NCBI GenBank assembly: GCA_016721115.1
Contig: JADKIW010000001.1
Span: forward strand, 4,107,501 to 4,171,500
Origin: Candidatus Defluviilinea proxima
GTDB taxonomy: Bacteria; Chloroflexota; Anaerolineae; Anaerolineales; Villigracilaceae
Direction of reading: 5' to 3'
Length of the DNA: 64,000 nt
In this document: positions 51,853-60,934 of the stretch, piece after piece
Layout: each line of letters begins with the position of its first letter
Numbering within the stretch: position 1 is the first letter of the stretch
The notes under the pieces: generated by a model
What the model was told of the DNA's origin: nothing
Database searches by the model: none
The model's input: only the letters and a program-made list of their open reading frames with translations
Program-made: the position numbers and the translations under genes

Positions 51853-51989
51853 GGGCATACTCCTTTCGTATCCAGTAGAAGACACTTCAACCCCCACACA
51901 AATACTGTAGCACAAACGGAAGCCAATTTCCAGTCACCATTGGACAGACATGCTATACTGAAACAACCATTTCCTCACAAGGAGTTCCC

Positions 51990-52958
51990 GTGGAAGCACT
52001 ATATCAATTTGGCATCAGCCTTATCCAGATCATACAAAATTCACTAAGCCCCGCGCTTGATGGCGTGATGAATGGGTTCTCATTTCTCGGGCGCATCGAG
52101 TTCTACCTCGTACTCATCCCCTTTATCTACTGGTCAATAGATCGCCGCATCGGCATCCGTGCCTTTTTGATCCTCGCTTACACAGACCTTACAGCGGCCT
52201 CTCTCAAACTTCTTTTCCACGAGCCGCGTCCCTATTGGATCGGTAACGTCAAACCATTAAGCACAGAGCCCACCTATGGCATCCCTTCCTCACACGCCAG
52301 CGACTCTCTCGCCATCGGCGGCTATCTCATGGCCCGCATCAAACAAAACTGGCAACGCATCTTGTTGGGCATCATAGTTTTCTTCGTAGCCTTCTCGCGC
52401 CTTTACCTTGGCGTTCACTTCCCACAGGATATTCTCCTTGGCTGGATAATCGGCTTTGCGGTTCTCTGGGCCGCCGCAAAATGGGAAACCATCGTCCGCA
52501 ATTGGCTGGATGACAAATCGCTGGCAGTTCAGATCGGCTTGGGATTCATCGACTCGGTCCTCATCTTCCTCACCGGCCTCTTCATTCGCTTCCTCGTCTC
52601 AGGGACGGCTGATCCAGCTTCCTGGAGCAGTTTCACCACGTATTCCCGCTCCATCACACACTTCTTCACTCTCGCAGGCGCCGTGTTCGGAGCTTATGCT
52701 GGTTACGCCTTGATGCGCCGTTACGCACGCTTCGATGCAAAAGGCTCATGGGAGTCTCGCGGCATTCGATACTTGGTTGGCATCATCAGCCTGCTAGTCG
52801 TATTCTATGGTCTCGATAAATTCTTCGCACTCATCGCTCCTGATGAGACAGCTCTCGGATACACACTGCGATATATCCGCTATGGGTTTGCGACATTCTG
52901 GATGACCTTCCTCGCTCCTTGGTTATTTCTGAAACTCAAGCTGGCAAAACCTGAGTAG
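51990..52958 (+). CDS. PAP2-family membrane phosphatase
   Basis: 322 residues, GTG start with AAGGAG. PAP2 motifs: KLLFHEPRPYW (KxxxxxxRP), PSSHASDS (PSGH-type) and SRLYLGVHFPQDILLG (SRxxxxxHxxxD). Six helices hold the active site, and a second hydrophobic region of about four helices follows. Such enzymes dephosphorylate lipid phosphates or undecaprenyl diphosphate on the outer face. Confidence 0.9.
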   Translation: MEALYQFGISLIQIIQNSLSPALDGVMNGFSFLGRIEFYLVLIPFIYWSIDRRIGIRAFLILAYTDLTAASLKLLFHEPRPYWIGNVKPLSTEPTYGIPSSHASDSLAIGGYLMARIKQNWQRILLGIIVFFVAFSRLYLGVHFPQDILLGWIIGFAVLWAAAKWETIVRNWLDDKSLAVQIGLGFIDSVLIFLTGLFIRFLVSGTADPASWSSFTTYSRSITHFFTLAGAVFGAYAGYALMRRYARFDAKGSWESRGIRYLVGIISLLVVFYGLDKFFALIAPDETALGYTLRYIRYGFATFWMTFLAPWLFLKLKLAKPE

Positions 52959-52981
52959 CTTTACACATCGAAGAATAAGTC

Positions 52982-53416
52982 ATGGACTCTGACAAGACCT
53001 TAGCCCAACTCAGACAAATCCTGCTCATCATTGCCGCTGGCGTCTTTGTGATGACAGTCGCCGAACTCACCTTTCTCGAGCATTGGAATTTCACGATCCA
53101 GTTCCTTCCATTCACCCTTTGTGCACTTGGGTTGGTCACATCAGCATTGGCATATTTCCGCCCGAACCACAACACGATCTTACTCACACAATGGTCCATG
53201 ATTGTGATCGCTGTGTGCAGTTTGATCGGTTTCTATGAACACATGGCTGGTAATCTGACATTCTGGCAGGAAGTTCAACCCAACGCCACAGCATGGGAAC
53301 TGGTCGTTGCAACCTTCAAAGGTGGGGTCCCCATCCTCGCCCCGGGCATTCTCACTCTCGGCGGAGCCATCGGCTGGACAGCCACTTTCAAACACCCAGC
53401 ATTGACGACAAAATAA
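52982..53416 (+). CDS. Four-helix membrane protein of unknown function
   Basis: 144 residues with four hydrophobic helices and short loops (FYEHMAGNLTFWQEVQPNATAWELV). It follows the PAP2 gene by 23 bp and is probably co-transcribed. No family recognised. Confidence 0.7.
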   Translation: MDSDKTLAQLRQILLIIAAGVFVMTVAELTFLEHWNFTIQFLPFTLCALGLVTSALAYFRPNHNTILLTQWSMIVIAVCSLIGFYEHMAGNLTFWQEVQPNATAWELVVATFKGGVPILAPGILTLGGAIGWTATFKHPALTTK

Positions 53417-53430
53417 AATAACAAAAGCAA

Positions 53431-53463
53431 AACGGATAGAGACTAAAATCTCTATCCGTTTTT
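53431..53463. terminator. Bidirectional intrinsic terminator
   Basis: AACGGATAGAGA / TCTCTATCCGTT stem with flanking A and T tracts, between convergent genes. Confidence 0.85.
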
Positions 53464-53485
53464 ATTCAAACATTCGTTTATCCGC

Positions 53486-54523
53486 TCATCCTCTGACCAG
53501 CGTATATCCCTCTTTTGAATCCTGCACGGTCCAGCCTAATGCGGAGATCTCACCGCGCAACTTATCTGATTCGGCCCAGTTCTTTTCTGCCCGCGCAACG
53601 AGACGCTTCTCAGCCAACACACGGACTTCCTCAGGTGGCTTGTCATCGTCGAGTGCAGGTGCGTTGAGAACCATATCCCAAACATGCGCAGGGATTCCCA
53701 CATCAACCGGCTCAGGAAGTTGTATCTTTCCGATCTCGCTCAAAGGGAATTTCGCTCCCGACGGATGCATGACCGGGTCGCCACAATCAGTGACCAGTGA
53801 CATCGAACTCACGCCACTGACCTCGCACATGTTGCTCTCAAAATCCATGATGATGCCAGTGTGTTCGTCCAAACCCACTGTGACATTTTCATCAGGGAGA
53901 AGTTTGCACCACTCATTGAAACGATCCATGCCTACGAAACAACGGCTGGTATCCAAGTCCGCGCCACCTTCGGCGTTGTTCCAATGTGGGATGAAGGAAA
54001 GATGCAAACCGAAGTCAGAGAAGAAACTCAACCCATCCACTACATGAACATCCTGCCCCACCTTATAGATCTCATAGACCGGCAAAGCATGGGCACCGAC
54101 TGAGATCGTCGCGGCAGAAGCAAATATCAGTGTAGCCCCGAGGCGATGCCGGGCGCGGATGATGTCCCATGCCAGCGTGTCCTTCAATTGACGGATCGCA
54201 TACGTCGGGCTCCCCGGTCCCATGAAGATCATATTTGCATACAGAAGAGGTTTGAGGATCTCCAGATCATCTGGACTGAAATTAGAGTTTTTCTTTCTCG
54301 CGGGAATGACATCGACAACAGGTTTATAGTTTTGCAGACGAGTCTTCATGAACTCACCGATCTTGCCTACAACTTGCGAAGAGTTCAACTCAAAACCAGC
54401 AGGCGTCTCCATCAATGCAATACGGAGAGGCTCATTGATTTTCTTTGCGAGCGTTTCAAAGATACGTCCGCCCGCGAGGGATGTTTCACCAGAACCGAGA
54501 AATGCAATTTGTCCAAATGTCAT
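53486..54523 (-). CDS. Peptidase S51-like domain fused to a CysS-type C-terminal tail
   Basis: 345 residues. Residues 1 to about 280 look like a class I glutamine amidotransferase-like / peptidase S51 fold: FLGSGETSLAGG, IALMETPAGF, MIFMGPGSPTYAIRQL, TLIFASAATISVG (the nucleophile-elbow position lacks the expected GxSxG Ser) and VTVGLDEHTGIIMDF. Residues about 300-345 (RVLAEKRLVARAEKNWAESDKLRGEISALGWTVQD...) match the end of cysteinyl-tRNA synthetase. The fusion is real at the reading-frame level. Its role is unknown. Confidence 0.75.
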   Translation of the reverse strand: MTFGQIAFLGSGETSLAGGRIFETLAKKINEPLRIALMETPAGFELNSSQVVGKIGEFMKTRLQNYKPVVDVIPARKKNSNFSPDDLEILKPLLYANMIFMGPGSPTYAIRQLKDTLAWDIIRARHRLGATLIFASAATISVGAHALPVYEIYKVGQDVHVVDGLSFFSDFGLHLSFIPHWNNAEGGADLDTSRCFVGMDRFNEWCKLLPDENVTVGLDEHTGIIMDFESNMCEVSGVSSMSLVTDCGDPVMHPSGAKFPLSEIGKIQLPEPVDVGIPAHVWDMVLNAPALDDDKPPEEVRVLAEKRLVARAEKNWAESDKLRGEISALGWTVQDSKEGYTLVRG

Positions 54524-54524
54524 A

Positions 54525-55001
54525 TCATGCTGACGTTTTATTCAAGGCATCTATTACTTGAAACAATTCAGCGTTCGAGGGGATATCACGCATGGACTCG
54601 CCATAATGAGCAAAGCGGACATATCCCTTTGCGTCAATGATGCAACTCAGAGGCATGCGTCCCAACTTGAATATCTTCACTTCCTGTCGGTACATCTTCG
54701 CTACTCTGTGATCGGGATCGGGTAAACCAATGAAAGGAATTTTTTCATTCATCCAATATTGCTCGAACGCCATCGGTGAATTAGGGCCTAATGCCAAAAT
54801 CATCGCATCCCGTTTTGTAAATTGATCAAACTCATCGCGTAAGCGCGCCAACTGCGCGCGGCAATACGGTCACATGAAACCGCGCAGAAAGGCAAGCAAG
54901 ATCGGCCTTCCGCGCAGGGCTGATAAGCGAACACGATTCCCCAGCACATCTTCCAACTCAAAATCGGGAGCCAATTCTCCCGGCGTGATCAATTTAGTCA
55001 T
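54525..55001 (-). CDS. AhpC/TSA-family peroxiredoxin, candidate selenoprotein (in-frame TGA at residue 44)
   Basis: 158 residues if TGA at 54872-54870 is read as selenocysteine. The frame upstream (MTKLITPGELAPDFELED...RPILLAFLRGFM) and downstream (PYCRAQLARLRDEF) together give a normal Prx_AhpC/TSA protein, and the TGA falls exactly on the catalytic Cys of the RGxxCPYC motif, making UxxC. A hairpin of the bacterial SECIS type starts ten bases after the TGA. The start ATG overlaps the stop of the upstream hydrolase gene, so the gene is in an operon. The alternative, a nonsense mutation or sequencing error, is less likely because of the exact position. Confidence 0.72.
54843..54859 (-). promoter_or_regulatory. 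Candidate bacterial SECIS hairpin
   Basis: Stem GCGCGC / GCGCGC with loop AGUUG, beginning ten bases after the in-frame UGA. The loop begins 16 bases after UGA and has G as its second base, which fits the loose bacterial SECIS pattern. Confidence 0.5.
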
Positions 55002-55738
55002 TTCGTAAGAGACTCCAAAAACTTAGATATTGCATCTGCGGTCTGCGCCCATTGTTCTTCAGCAGAGACAGAGGCAGGGTTGTCACCATCTTGCACTCCA
55101 TAGGCGCCAAACTGTCCGTGGTTGCCGCCCTCAATGGGGACATATTGCGTTTGAGGAGGAAGCAAGGCTTTCGATGCTTCGATCTTTTCGCTAGTAGCCA
55201 GCCCGTCATTTGTTCCATAGATCGAAATCACATGAATGGCTGAAGCTTTGAGCGAATCATCAGAAGGATACGAGGCCCAAAATGCGAGGCCCTTAATCAC
55301 ATCTTGATGCTTGGCCGCATATAACGATGCGGCAACACCCCCAAGAGAATGTCCACCAACTGCCCAGTGAGTGATCTCGGGATATTTTGCGATCACTCGA
55401 TCTGCCGCCTCGACCTCAAAGAACGCCAGATTCAAATTCACTTCAACGACAGCCACAAAATATCCGTTAGCGGCGATTTTATGAAGCACAGGAGCATAGG
55501 CGCGATAATCCACGCGGCCGCCGGGGTAAAAGATGAAACCTGTTGTCGGCGACACACCTGCGGGTGAAAAGGTGACAAACCCAGTCTGTTGCGTGACAAC
55601 TACCTGCGCATCAGACTGCAAAGCCTGCGAGGCCACATCGGTGGGCTGGGCCGTGGCACTTGCCCAAAAGATGAATCCCGCTGTCAGAATAACAGTAGCA
55701 ATTAAGAGTCCAAGAAGGACGCGTTTAACAATTTTCAT
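54998..55738 (-). CDS. Alpha/beta hydrolase with N-terminal membrane anchor
   Basis: 246 residues from ATG 55738 (overlapping the udg stop by ATGA). One N-terminal helix, then an alpha/beta hydrolase fold with nucleophile elbow GGHSLGGVAA, an acid in IYGTNDGLAT and His in EGGNHGQFGAYG. It resembles the alpha/beta hydrolase_5 group. The active site would face outside. Substrate unknown. It is the middle gene of the udg-hydrolase-peroxiredoxin-S51 run. Confidence 0.85.
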   Translation of the reverse strand: MKIVKRVLLGLLIATVILTAGFIFWASATAQPTDVASQALQSDAQVVVTQQTGFVTFSPAGVSPTTGFIFYPGGRVDYRAYAPVLHKIAANGYFVAVVEVNLNLAFFEVEAADRVIAKYPEITHWAVGGHSLGGVAASLYAAKHQDVIKGLAFWASYPSDDSLKASAIHVISIYGTNDGLATSEKIEASKALLPPQTQYVPIEGGNHGQFGAYGVQDGDNPASVSAEEQWAQTADAISKFLESLTK

Positions 55739-56400
55739 TTGATCAGTGATTTCGCTTTCTTCCAAACATCATCAAACATTTCCACAGTCAATTTTCCAGT
55801 CAACGTATTTTGCTGACTGGGGTGATAGGAACACAAAATCCAAACACCATTTTCCAATCGATGCAAAGCACCATGTCCGAACTTTATTTCAGAACTGCGG
55901 ACTGAATATATTCGCAGGACTCTCTCAAAAGCTATCCGACCCAGACACACCATGACCTTGGGCTTGATGATCTTGATCTCGCGCACAAGATATGGTTGAC
56001 ACATATTCAATTCTTCTGGACTTGGCTTATTATCTGGCGGGGCACAACGAGCGGACGCGGCGATATACATATCCTTCAGGAGGAGACCATCGCTTCGGGA
56101 CTCAGCCAGAGCCTGATTCGCAAACCCAGCCCGGTACAACGCTGGGAATAAAAACCCGCCTGAAGCATCGCCCGTGAATTGACGTCCTGTGCGATTCGAA
56201 CCGTGCGCACCAGGCGCGAGGCCTACGACAAACACACGCGCATTGGGGTCACCAAATCCCGGCACAGGCTTACCCCAATACTCTTCATCCTTATATGCCT
56301 TGCGTTTGACACGAGCCACTTCCTCGCGCCACTCCACCAACCGCGGACATTTTCGACAGGAGATAATTTCTTCGTTTAATTGTTTTAGTTGTGACTGCAT
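55735..56400 (-). CDS. Family 5 uracil-DNA glycosylase (UDGb)
   Basis: 221 residues. N-terminal Cys pair ISCRKCPRLVEWRE for the 4Fe-4S cluster, then VVGLAPGAHGSNRTGRQFTGD (motif 1 of UDGb, with His rather than Asp) and CSYHPSQQNTLTGK (motif 2). Cys in SARCAPP and MCQPYL complete the cluster. It removes uracil and hypoxanthine-type bases from DNA. Confidence 0.92.
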   Translation of the reverse strand: MQSQLKQLNEEIISCRKCPRLVEWREEVARVKRKAYKDEEYWGKPVPGFGDPNARVFVVGLAPGAHGSNRTGRQFTGDASGGFLFPALYRAGFANQALAESRSDGLLLKDMYIAASARCAPPDNKPSPEELNMCQPYLVREIKIIKPKVMVCLGRIAFERVLRIYSVRSSEIKFGHGALHRLENGVWILCSYHPSQQNTLTGKLTVEMFDDVWKKAKSLIK

Positions 56401-56458
56401 AGACTAATGTTAGCACGTTTACAGATTGAGATGCTTGAACTTTTCAACTTGTAAATTT

Positions 56459-57487
56459 TCAAATAAGTAGCATCGCATCCCCAAAGGAATAAAAGCGGTA
56501 GCCTTCTTCGACAGCAGTCTTATAGGTTTCCAAAACCTTCTCACGCCCGGCAAACGCGCTGACTAACATCAACAACGTGGACTTGGGTAAATGAAAGTTC
56601 GTGATTATCGCATCGACAAGCGAGAATTTATACCCCGGCAGGATAAATAGATCCGTTGGGCCAGTGAACGGCACGATCTGAGAAGAACGTCCTAATGTGG
56701 CATACCGCGCCGCAGACTCTAACGTCCGCACCGATGTGGTCCCCACTGCAACGATACGCTTGCCTCTTGCGCGTGTGTCATTGATTAATTCCGCAGTTTC
56801 CTGTGGTAATTCACACCACTCGGTGTGGATCTTATGTTCTTCGGGATCATCCTCAGTCACAGGCGCAAATGTATCCAAGCCCACATGCAATGTGACATAT
56901 GCGATTCGTACGCCTTTGACCTGCAACTCTTCCAACAAGCGCGGCGTGAAATGGAGCCCGGCCGTAGGCGCGGCGGCGGAACCCGGTTCTTTGGCATAGA
57001 CCGTTTGATAGCGCTCGGGGTCATTCAACTTCTCATGGATATACGGCGGCAATGGGACATTCCCAACCTTTGAAAAATACGATTCGATAGGGTCAGAAAA
57101 TCGAATGAGCCGTTCAGAACCATCAAGGAGTTGAATGATCTCTGCTTCAGGCCCACCTTCCTCCACTCGCACCTTCTTGCCTACGCGCAATCCCTTGCCG
57201 CCCACCAAAGCTTCCCATGTCCATGTATCGCGGCGGCGCAGGAGGAGCAATTCCACTCGCCCACCGGTATCTTTGCGGGCAAAGATGCGCGCAGGGATCA
57301 CGCGCGTTTGATTCAAGACAAGCAAGTCACCGGGGTTTAAATAATCGGTCACATCGCGGAAAATGCGATGCTCCAATTCATTCGTGTCACGATGCAATAC
57401 AAGTAAACGTGAAGAATCGCGCGGCTCAGCAGGAGTCTGCGCTATGGAAGATTCGGGGAGATGGTAGTCGAAGTCGGAGGTTTTCAT
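56459..57487 (-). CDS. queA: tRNA preQ1(34) S-adenosylmethionine ribosyltransferase-isomerase
   Basis: 342 residues, full length. Characteristic segments: FDYHLPESSIAQTP, DYLNPGDLLVLNQTRVIPARI, AAPTAGLHFT, HVGLDTFAPV, HKIHTEWCELP, VGTTSVRTLESAAR, FILPGYKFSLVDAIITNFHLPKSTLLMLVSAF. It transfers the ribosyl part of SAM to preQ1 in tRNA to make epoxyqueuosine. Confidence 0.97.
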   Translation of the reverse strand: MKTSDFDYHLPESSIAQTPAEPRDSSRLLVLHRDTNELEHRIFRDVTDYLNPGDLLVLNQTRVIPARIFARKDTGGRVELLLLRRRDTWTWEALVGGKGLRVGKKVRVEEGGPEAEIIQLLDGSERLIRFSDPIESYFSKVGNVPLPPYIHEKLNDPERYQTVYAKEPGSAAAPTAGLHFTPRLLEELQVKGVRIAYVTLHVGLDTFAPVTEDDPEEHKIHTEWCELPQETAELINDTRARGKRIVAVGTTSVRTLESAARYATLGRSSQIVPFTGPTDLFILPGYKFSLVDAIITNFHLPKSTLLMLVSAFAGREKVLETYKTAVEEGYRFYSFGDAMLLI

Positions 57488-57549
57488 TTGGATATAAAAA
57501 CAATTTAAGATGAAATGATCAAACTTGATTTCTTCTTACAATTATATAG

Positions 57550-59346
57550 CTATTGAGGCAACCATAAATAAGTATTGCCCCATGTATCAAGAGACATCAA
57601 ATAAAAAGGATAATCCCCACTTGATAACACAACAAAAACTCCAGGTCTCGCATCAACCGATTCGTAAACAATATATTTTCCGTCTGGTGACCACAAGGGT
57701 GACTGTCCGTGTGCTATTAATTTTTCGTCGCTTCCATCGGTATTGGCAACACAGATATTCCCTCCATCATCACCGCATTCAAATACAATACCTGAATTAT
57801 TTGGGGAGATTCCTACTGAAGATCTTTTTGCATAAATTGACTCCGTTATTTTGATAACTACAGAATCCTTGGTATCCATTCGATATAAAGCAGATTTACC
57901 ATCCTTATCTGAAATAAAATACACAAAGCTACCATCGTCTGAATAAATTGGAGCATAATCATTGCTTGGATTATTAGAAAGGTTTTTAATAACCTTTGTC
58001 TTTATACTCATAGACAATATCTCTGCCTTGCCATCCATATGGGCGATTAGCAATATAGAATTTCCGTCTGGTGTCCAACCAGCAACAATTCCCTTTGGGT
58101 AAATTTCTTGTAATTGACCAGATAAAGTGTCAGCTATCCAAGACTTATTACTGTCATAGGTGGAGAGCAATATTTTTTTACCATCTGGAGACACAAATAT
58201 ATTGGCCTGTCGAAATTCGTCACTCATATAGGTTTCCGAAACTAAATTTCCCAATATATCAACTACACAAATACTTGTCTGTTCTTCTGAGCGCGAGGAA
58301 ACACATTCATAAGCAATATATTTTCCATCTTTTGAAGCAGAAAAAGCCGAAGGGTAATAAGCGGGATTTTTGACTGATTTAATAATCGGAAACCCCATTC
58401 CTTTCATCACACGAAGCTCAGGTGATCGGTTGTTATTTATAGCTGTATAAACAATATGACCTGGAACATTCCCATAGACTGAATAGTAAAACCCCATATA
58501 CCAGATCGAGTATATAAACATCCCGAAGAATCCAAAGCTTATAATTAAAGCTACTCCCTTATTAAAGATGTTCCTATTGTTGGATCGTTCTGCTATTATA
58601 CGTTCCTTTGTAACAAGCTTGATGCTCTCAGCTTTCATCTCATCTTCTGGTTTTTTACTCGTTCTAATAGTTTGAATTCCCATTCCTATTAAGAAACCTG
58701 CCCAATTAGAATAATTACCAATCCAACTATCATAAAAGGCACTAAAGAAAAAACCAACTGCAGCCAGAAAACATAATATACCAACTGCCATCATAATCCT
58801 TCGCCATTGAAAAACTGTAGAGCCCAAATAAATTACGATGTTCCCACCATCTAATCTTCCCACGGGAAGCAGGTTAAGTACAGCAAGAGTCAAATTGAAT
58901 CTGGCAGCAACTTGAAAATGATTCATTGAGGTTGCATAAGCCAACAAAATAAAGAAAGCTGATAAAAGCAGGTTACTTAACGGTCCAGCAAGGACCATAG
59001 CTGCATATCGAATACGTTCTCTTCGACTCATTTCAAATAAAGTCAATTCAGAAAAGGGAATGAAATACCCACCAAATAGCCAAATGGTAAGTGTCCCGCC
59101 ACCAAGACCTAACCACCGACATACCGAAGCATGTGCAAGTTCATGAAAACCAATGCTAAATATCAACATCGAGATATATAGAACCAAACTACTTGCGTCA
59201 ACCCAAAACAGCCCTAAAAGCCATAAAAGAAATGATAAATGAATGTAAAGTGGAAGCCCAAAAAGGTTGCCTACTCTGATCCGCCACGAAAACCCTGAAT
59301 TTGTTTCTTCCTCACTTTTAATATCCACCTGGACTTTTGTTTCCAT
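57550..59346 (-). CDS. Site-2 protease (M50) fused to a TolB-like beta-propeller
   Basis: 598 residues. Residues 20-245 are an M50 intramembrane protease: H68-E-L-A-H72 in GFHELAHASV and NLLPVGRLDGG (158-168), with six or more helices. A further helix near 270 leads to an outside region from about 300 to 598 with PD40/TolB-type repeats (YIAYECVSSR, FVSPDGKKILLSTYDSN, WTPDGNSILLIA, SDDGSFVYFISDKDG, WSPDGKYIVYES). S2P enzymes cut transmembrane anchors of regulators; an attached propeller could present or sense the substrate. This part of the window is AT-richer than its neighbours. Confidence 0.88.
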   Translation of the reverse strand: METKVQVDIKSEEETNSGFSWRIRVGNLFGLPLYIHLSFLLWLLGLFWVDASSLVLYISMLIFSIGFHELAHASVCRWLGLGGGTLTIWLFGGYFIPFSELTLFEMSRRERIRYAAMVLAGPLSNLLLSAFFILLAYATSMNHFQVAARFNLTLAVLNLLPVGRLDGGNIVIYLGSTVFQWRRIMMAVGILCFLAAVGFFFSAFYDSWIGNYSNWAGFLIGMGIQTIRTSKKPEDEMKAESIKLVTKERIIAERSNNRNIFNKGVALIISFGFFGMFIYSIWYMGFYYSVYGNVPGHIVYTAINNNRSPELRVMKGMGFPIIKSVKNPAYYPSAFSASKDGKYIAYECVSSRSEEQTSICVVDILGNLVSETYMSDEFRQANIFVSPDGKKILLSTYDSNKSWIADTLSGQLQEIYPKGIVAGWTPDGNSILLIAHMDGKAEILSMSIKTKVIKNLSNNPSNDYAPIYSDDGSFVYFISDKDGKSALYRMDTKDSVVIKITESIYAKRSSVGISPNNSGIVFECGDDGGNICVANTDGSDEKLIAHGQSPLWSPDGKYIVYESVDARPGVFVVLSSGDYPFYLMSLDTWGNTYLWLPQ

Positions 59347-59354
59347 GAATATCC

Positions 59355-59582
59355 CTATTTTCTAATAATTCGAGCTATAAGATTCAACAAAATCGTCAAT
59401 ACCACCGACACCAATATCGAACTTGTCACTGGAAAATAGAACGAGCCATTCTCGCCTTCAATGCGGATGTCACCGGGCAGACGGCCGAGGGGAATGCCGA
59501 ATTTGGATGCAAGATAGACTCCCCCACCCACGAGGAAGAGGATGATGCCCCCGATCATGAGATAGCGAGCGATAGATTCCAT
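59355..59582 (-). CDS. DUF2905-family small membrane protein
   Basis: 75 residues from ATG 59582; the longer open frame upstream runs through a palindromic repeat and is not used. MIGGIILFLVGGGVYLASKFGIPLGRLPGDIRIE, then a helix near the end (SSILVSVVLTILLNLIARII), is the DUF2905 signature. Small proteins of this family often lie beside ruvB, as here. Function unknown. Confidence 0.88.
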   Translation of the reverse strand: MESIARYLMIGGIILFLVGGGVYLASKFGIPLGRLPGDIRIEGENGSFYFPVTSSILVSVVLTILLNLIARIIRK

Positions 59583-59598
59583 AAGATCACAGACCGTG

Positions 59599-59651
59599 GA
59601 CGATAGACGGTAGACCATCAAACCATTGTCCATGGTCTACCGTCTATCGTC
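59599..59651. repeat. 20-bp perfect inverted repeat between ruvB and the DUF2905 gene
   Basis: GACGATAGACGGTAGACCAT / ATGGTCTACCGTCTATCGTC with a 13-base loop. It ends at the ruvB stop codon. Likely a palindromic repeat element. Confidence 0.85.
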
Positions 59652-60670
59652 TATAAAAGTCTTTGCTGTCCCTCGGCCGTGTACGCATACCCCAAATGCT
59701 CATACGCCGATTTAGTGGCAACACGTCCCTGCGGGGTGCGGTCGAGGAAGCCGAGTTGCAGAAGATACGGTTCAACCACATCCATGATCGTATCCTGCTC
59801 TTCGCTGATCGATGCGGCAATCGTGTTCAAACCTACGGGGCCGCCATTGTATTTTTCGATGATGGTCTTCAGCACGCGGCGATCCACATCGTCGAGCCCG
59901 AGAGGGTCCACCTGCAACAGATCCAGCGCTTCTCTCGCAACGGATTGCGTGATCGTCCCGTCCGCGCGGACTTGGGCATAGTCGCGGACACGCCTTAGCA
60001 AACGCAACGCGATACGCGGAGTCCCACGCGCACGCCTCGCTACTTCACTGATGCCTGATTCATCGGCTGGGACTTTGAGCATCCCTGAGGCCCTTGCCAC
60101 AATCTTCCTCATGGACTCAATATCGTAATAATCCAAGCGATAGACGGCACCGAATCTTGCCCGTAGAGGAGCTGTCACCAACGCCAAACGCGTCGTCGCC
60201 CCGACCACTGTAAAGCGCGGCAGTTTCAAACGAATGGAGCGCGCCGAAGGTCCCTTACCAATGACGATATCCAGCGAGTAATCTTCCATCGCGGGATACA
60301 GCACCTCTTCGACAGCACGCCCGAGGCGATGGATCTCGTCAATGAACAACACATCCCCTTGACGGAGATTCGTGAGGATGGCAGCCAGGTCGCCTGCGCG
60401 CTCGATGGCAGGTCCCGCCGTTACTTTGACGTTGACTCCCATTTCATTGGCAACGACATGTGCAAGGGTTGTTTTGCCAAGACCGGGAGGGCCATAAAAC
60501 AAAACATGGTCGAGCGCTTCTTCGCGTTTGCGCGCCGCAGAGATCAGGATGCCAAGATTCTCTTTGACTTGGTCCTGACCAATGAGGTCATCCAGTTTTT
60601 GCGGACGGAGAGCATTATCCACGCGGTCGTCGGGTTTGGATTCGGGGTCGAGGGGACGAGGTTTAGGCAT
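59651..60670 (-). CDS. ruvB: Holliday junction branch migration ATPase RuvB
   Basis: 339 residues. LRPQKLDDLIGQDQVKENL, Walker A FYGPPGLGKTTLAHV, Walker B DVLFIDEIHRLGRAVEEVLYPAMED, sensor VVGATTRLALVTAPLRARFG, and the arginine-rich RGTPRIALRLLRRVRDYA followed by the winged helix EPYLLQLGFLDRTPQGRVAT. It drives branch migration with RuvA. Its upstream region on the same strand holds three GEMM-I aptamers and a terminator, so its transcription may be linked to cyclic dinucleotides. Confidence 0.97.
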   Translation of the reverse strand: MPKPRPLDPESKPDDRVDNALRPQKLDDLIGQDQVKENLGILISAARKREEALDHVLFYGPPGLGKTTLAHVVANEMGVNVKVTAGPAIERAGDLAAILTNLRQGDVLFIDEIHRLGRAVEEVLYPAMEDYSLDIVIGKGPSARSIRLKLPRFTVVGATTRLALVTAPLRARFGAVYRLDYYDIESMRKIVARASGMLKVPADESGISEVARRARGTPRIALRLLRRVRDYAQVRADGTITQSVAREALDLLQVDPLGLDDVDRRVLKTIIEKYNGGPVGLNTIAASISEEQDTIMDVVEPYLLQLGFLDRTPQGRVATKSAYEHLGYAYTAEGQQRLL

Positions 60671-60788
60671 AGGGGAATTATAAGGGATGAATGATGAAGG
60701 ATGAAGGTGGAAAGAGCAGGCCGAAAAGAAGAGAAAGTTAATTGAGCAGAATCAGTTTTCAGCTAAGAATGAAGCGGCCCTTCATCCG

Positions 60789-60831
60789 CAATAAAATACA
60801 GGGACGACTGAAAAATAATAGTCGTCCCTGC
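60789..60831 (-). terminator. Terminator / expression platform after the tandem GEMM-I aptamers
   Basis: On the minus strand, stem CAGGGACGACT / AGTCGTCCCTG followed by TATTTTATT. It lies 12 bp after the third aptamer and 119 bp before ruvB. Confidence 0.75.
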
Positions 60832-60842
60832 AAATAATGCTC

Positions 60843-60934
60843 TTCGGCAGTCTGGCAATCGTGGTCACACTACTTACGATGACGGTAGACCCATGACTTT
60901 GCGTCACTACCTTTCGATAGTTTTGCCTTTCGGA
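60843..60934 (-). promoter_or_regulatory. GEMM-I (c-di-GMP-I class) riboswitch aptamer A
   Basis: Minus-strand reading has AAAGGCAAAAC, the GAAA tetraloop stem, the hallmark GACGCAAAGTCatGGGTCT, and the 3' domain ending GATTGCCAGACTGCCGA. These are the conserved parts of GEMM-I aptamers in the right order and spacing. The base before the GCAAA segment is G. It is the aptamer nearest the terminator. Confidence 0.82.

Noticed and set aside
54870..54872. TGA as a nonsense mutation making a pseudogene
   Set aside because: Considered, but the stop falls exactly on the catalytic Cys codon, with intact frame both sides and a SECIS-like hairpin; kept as a selenoprotein candidate.
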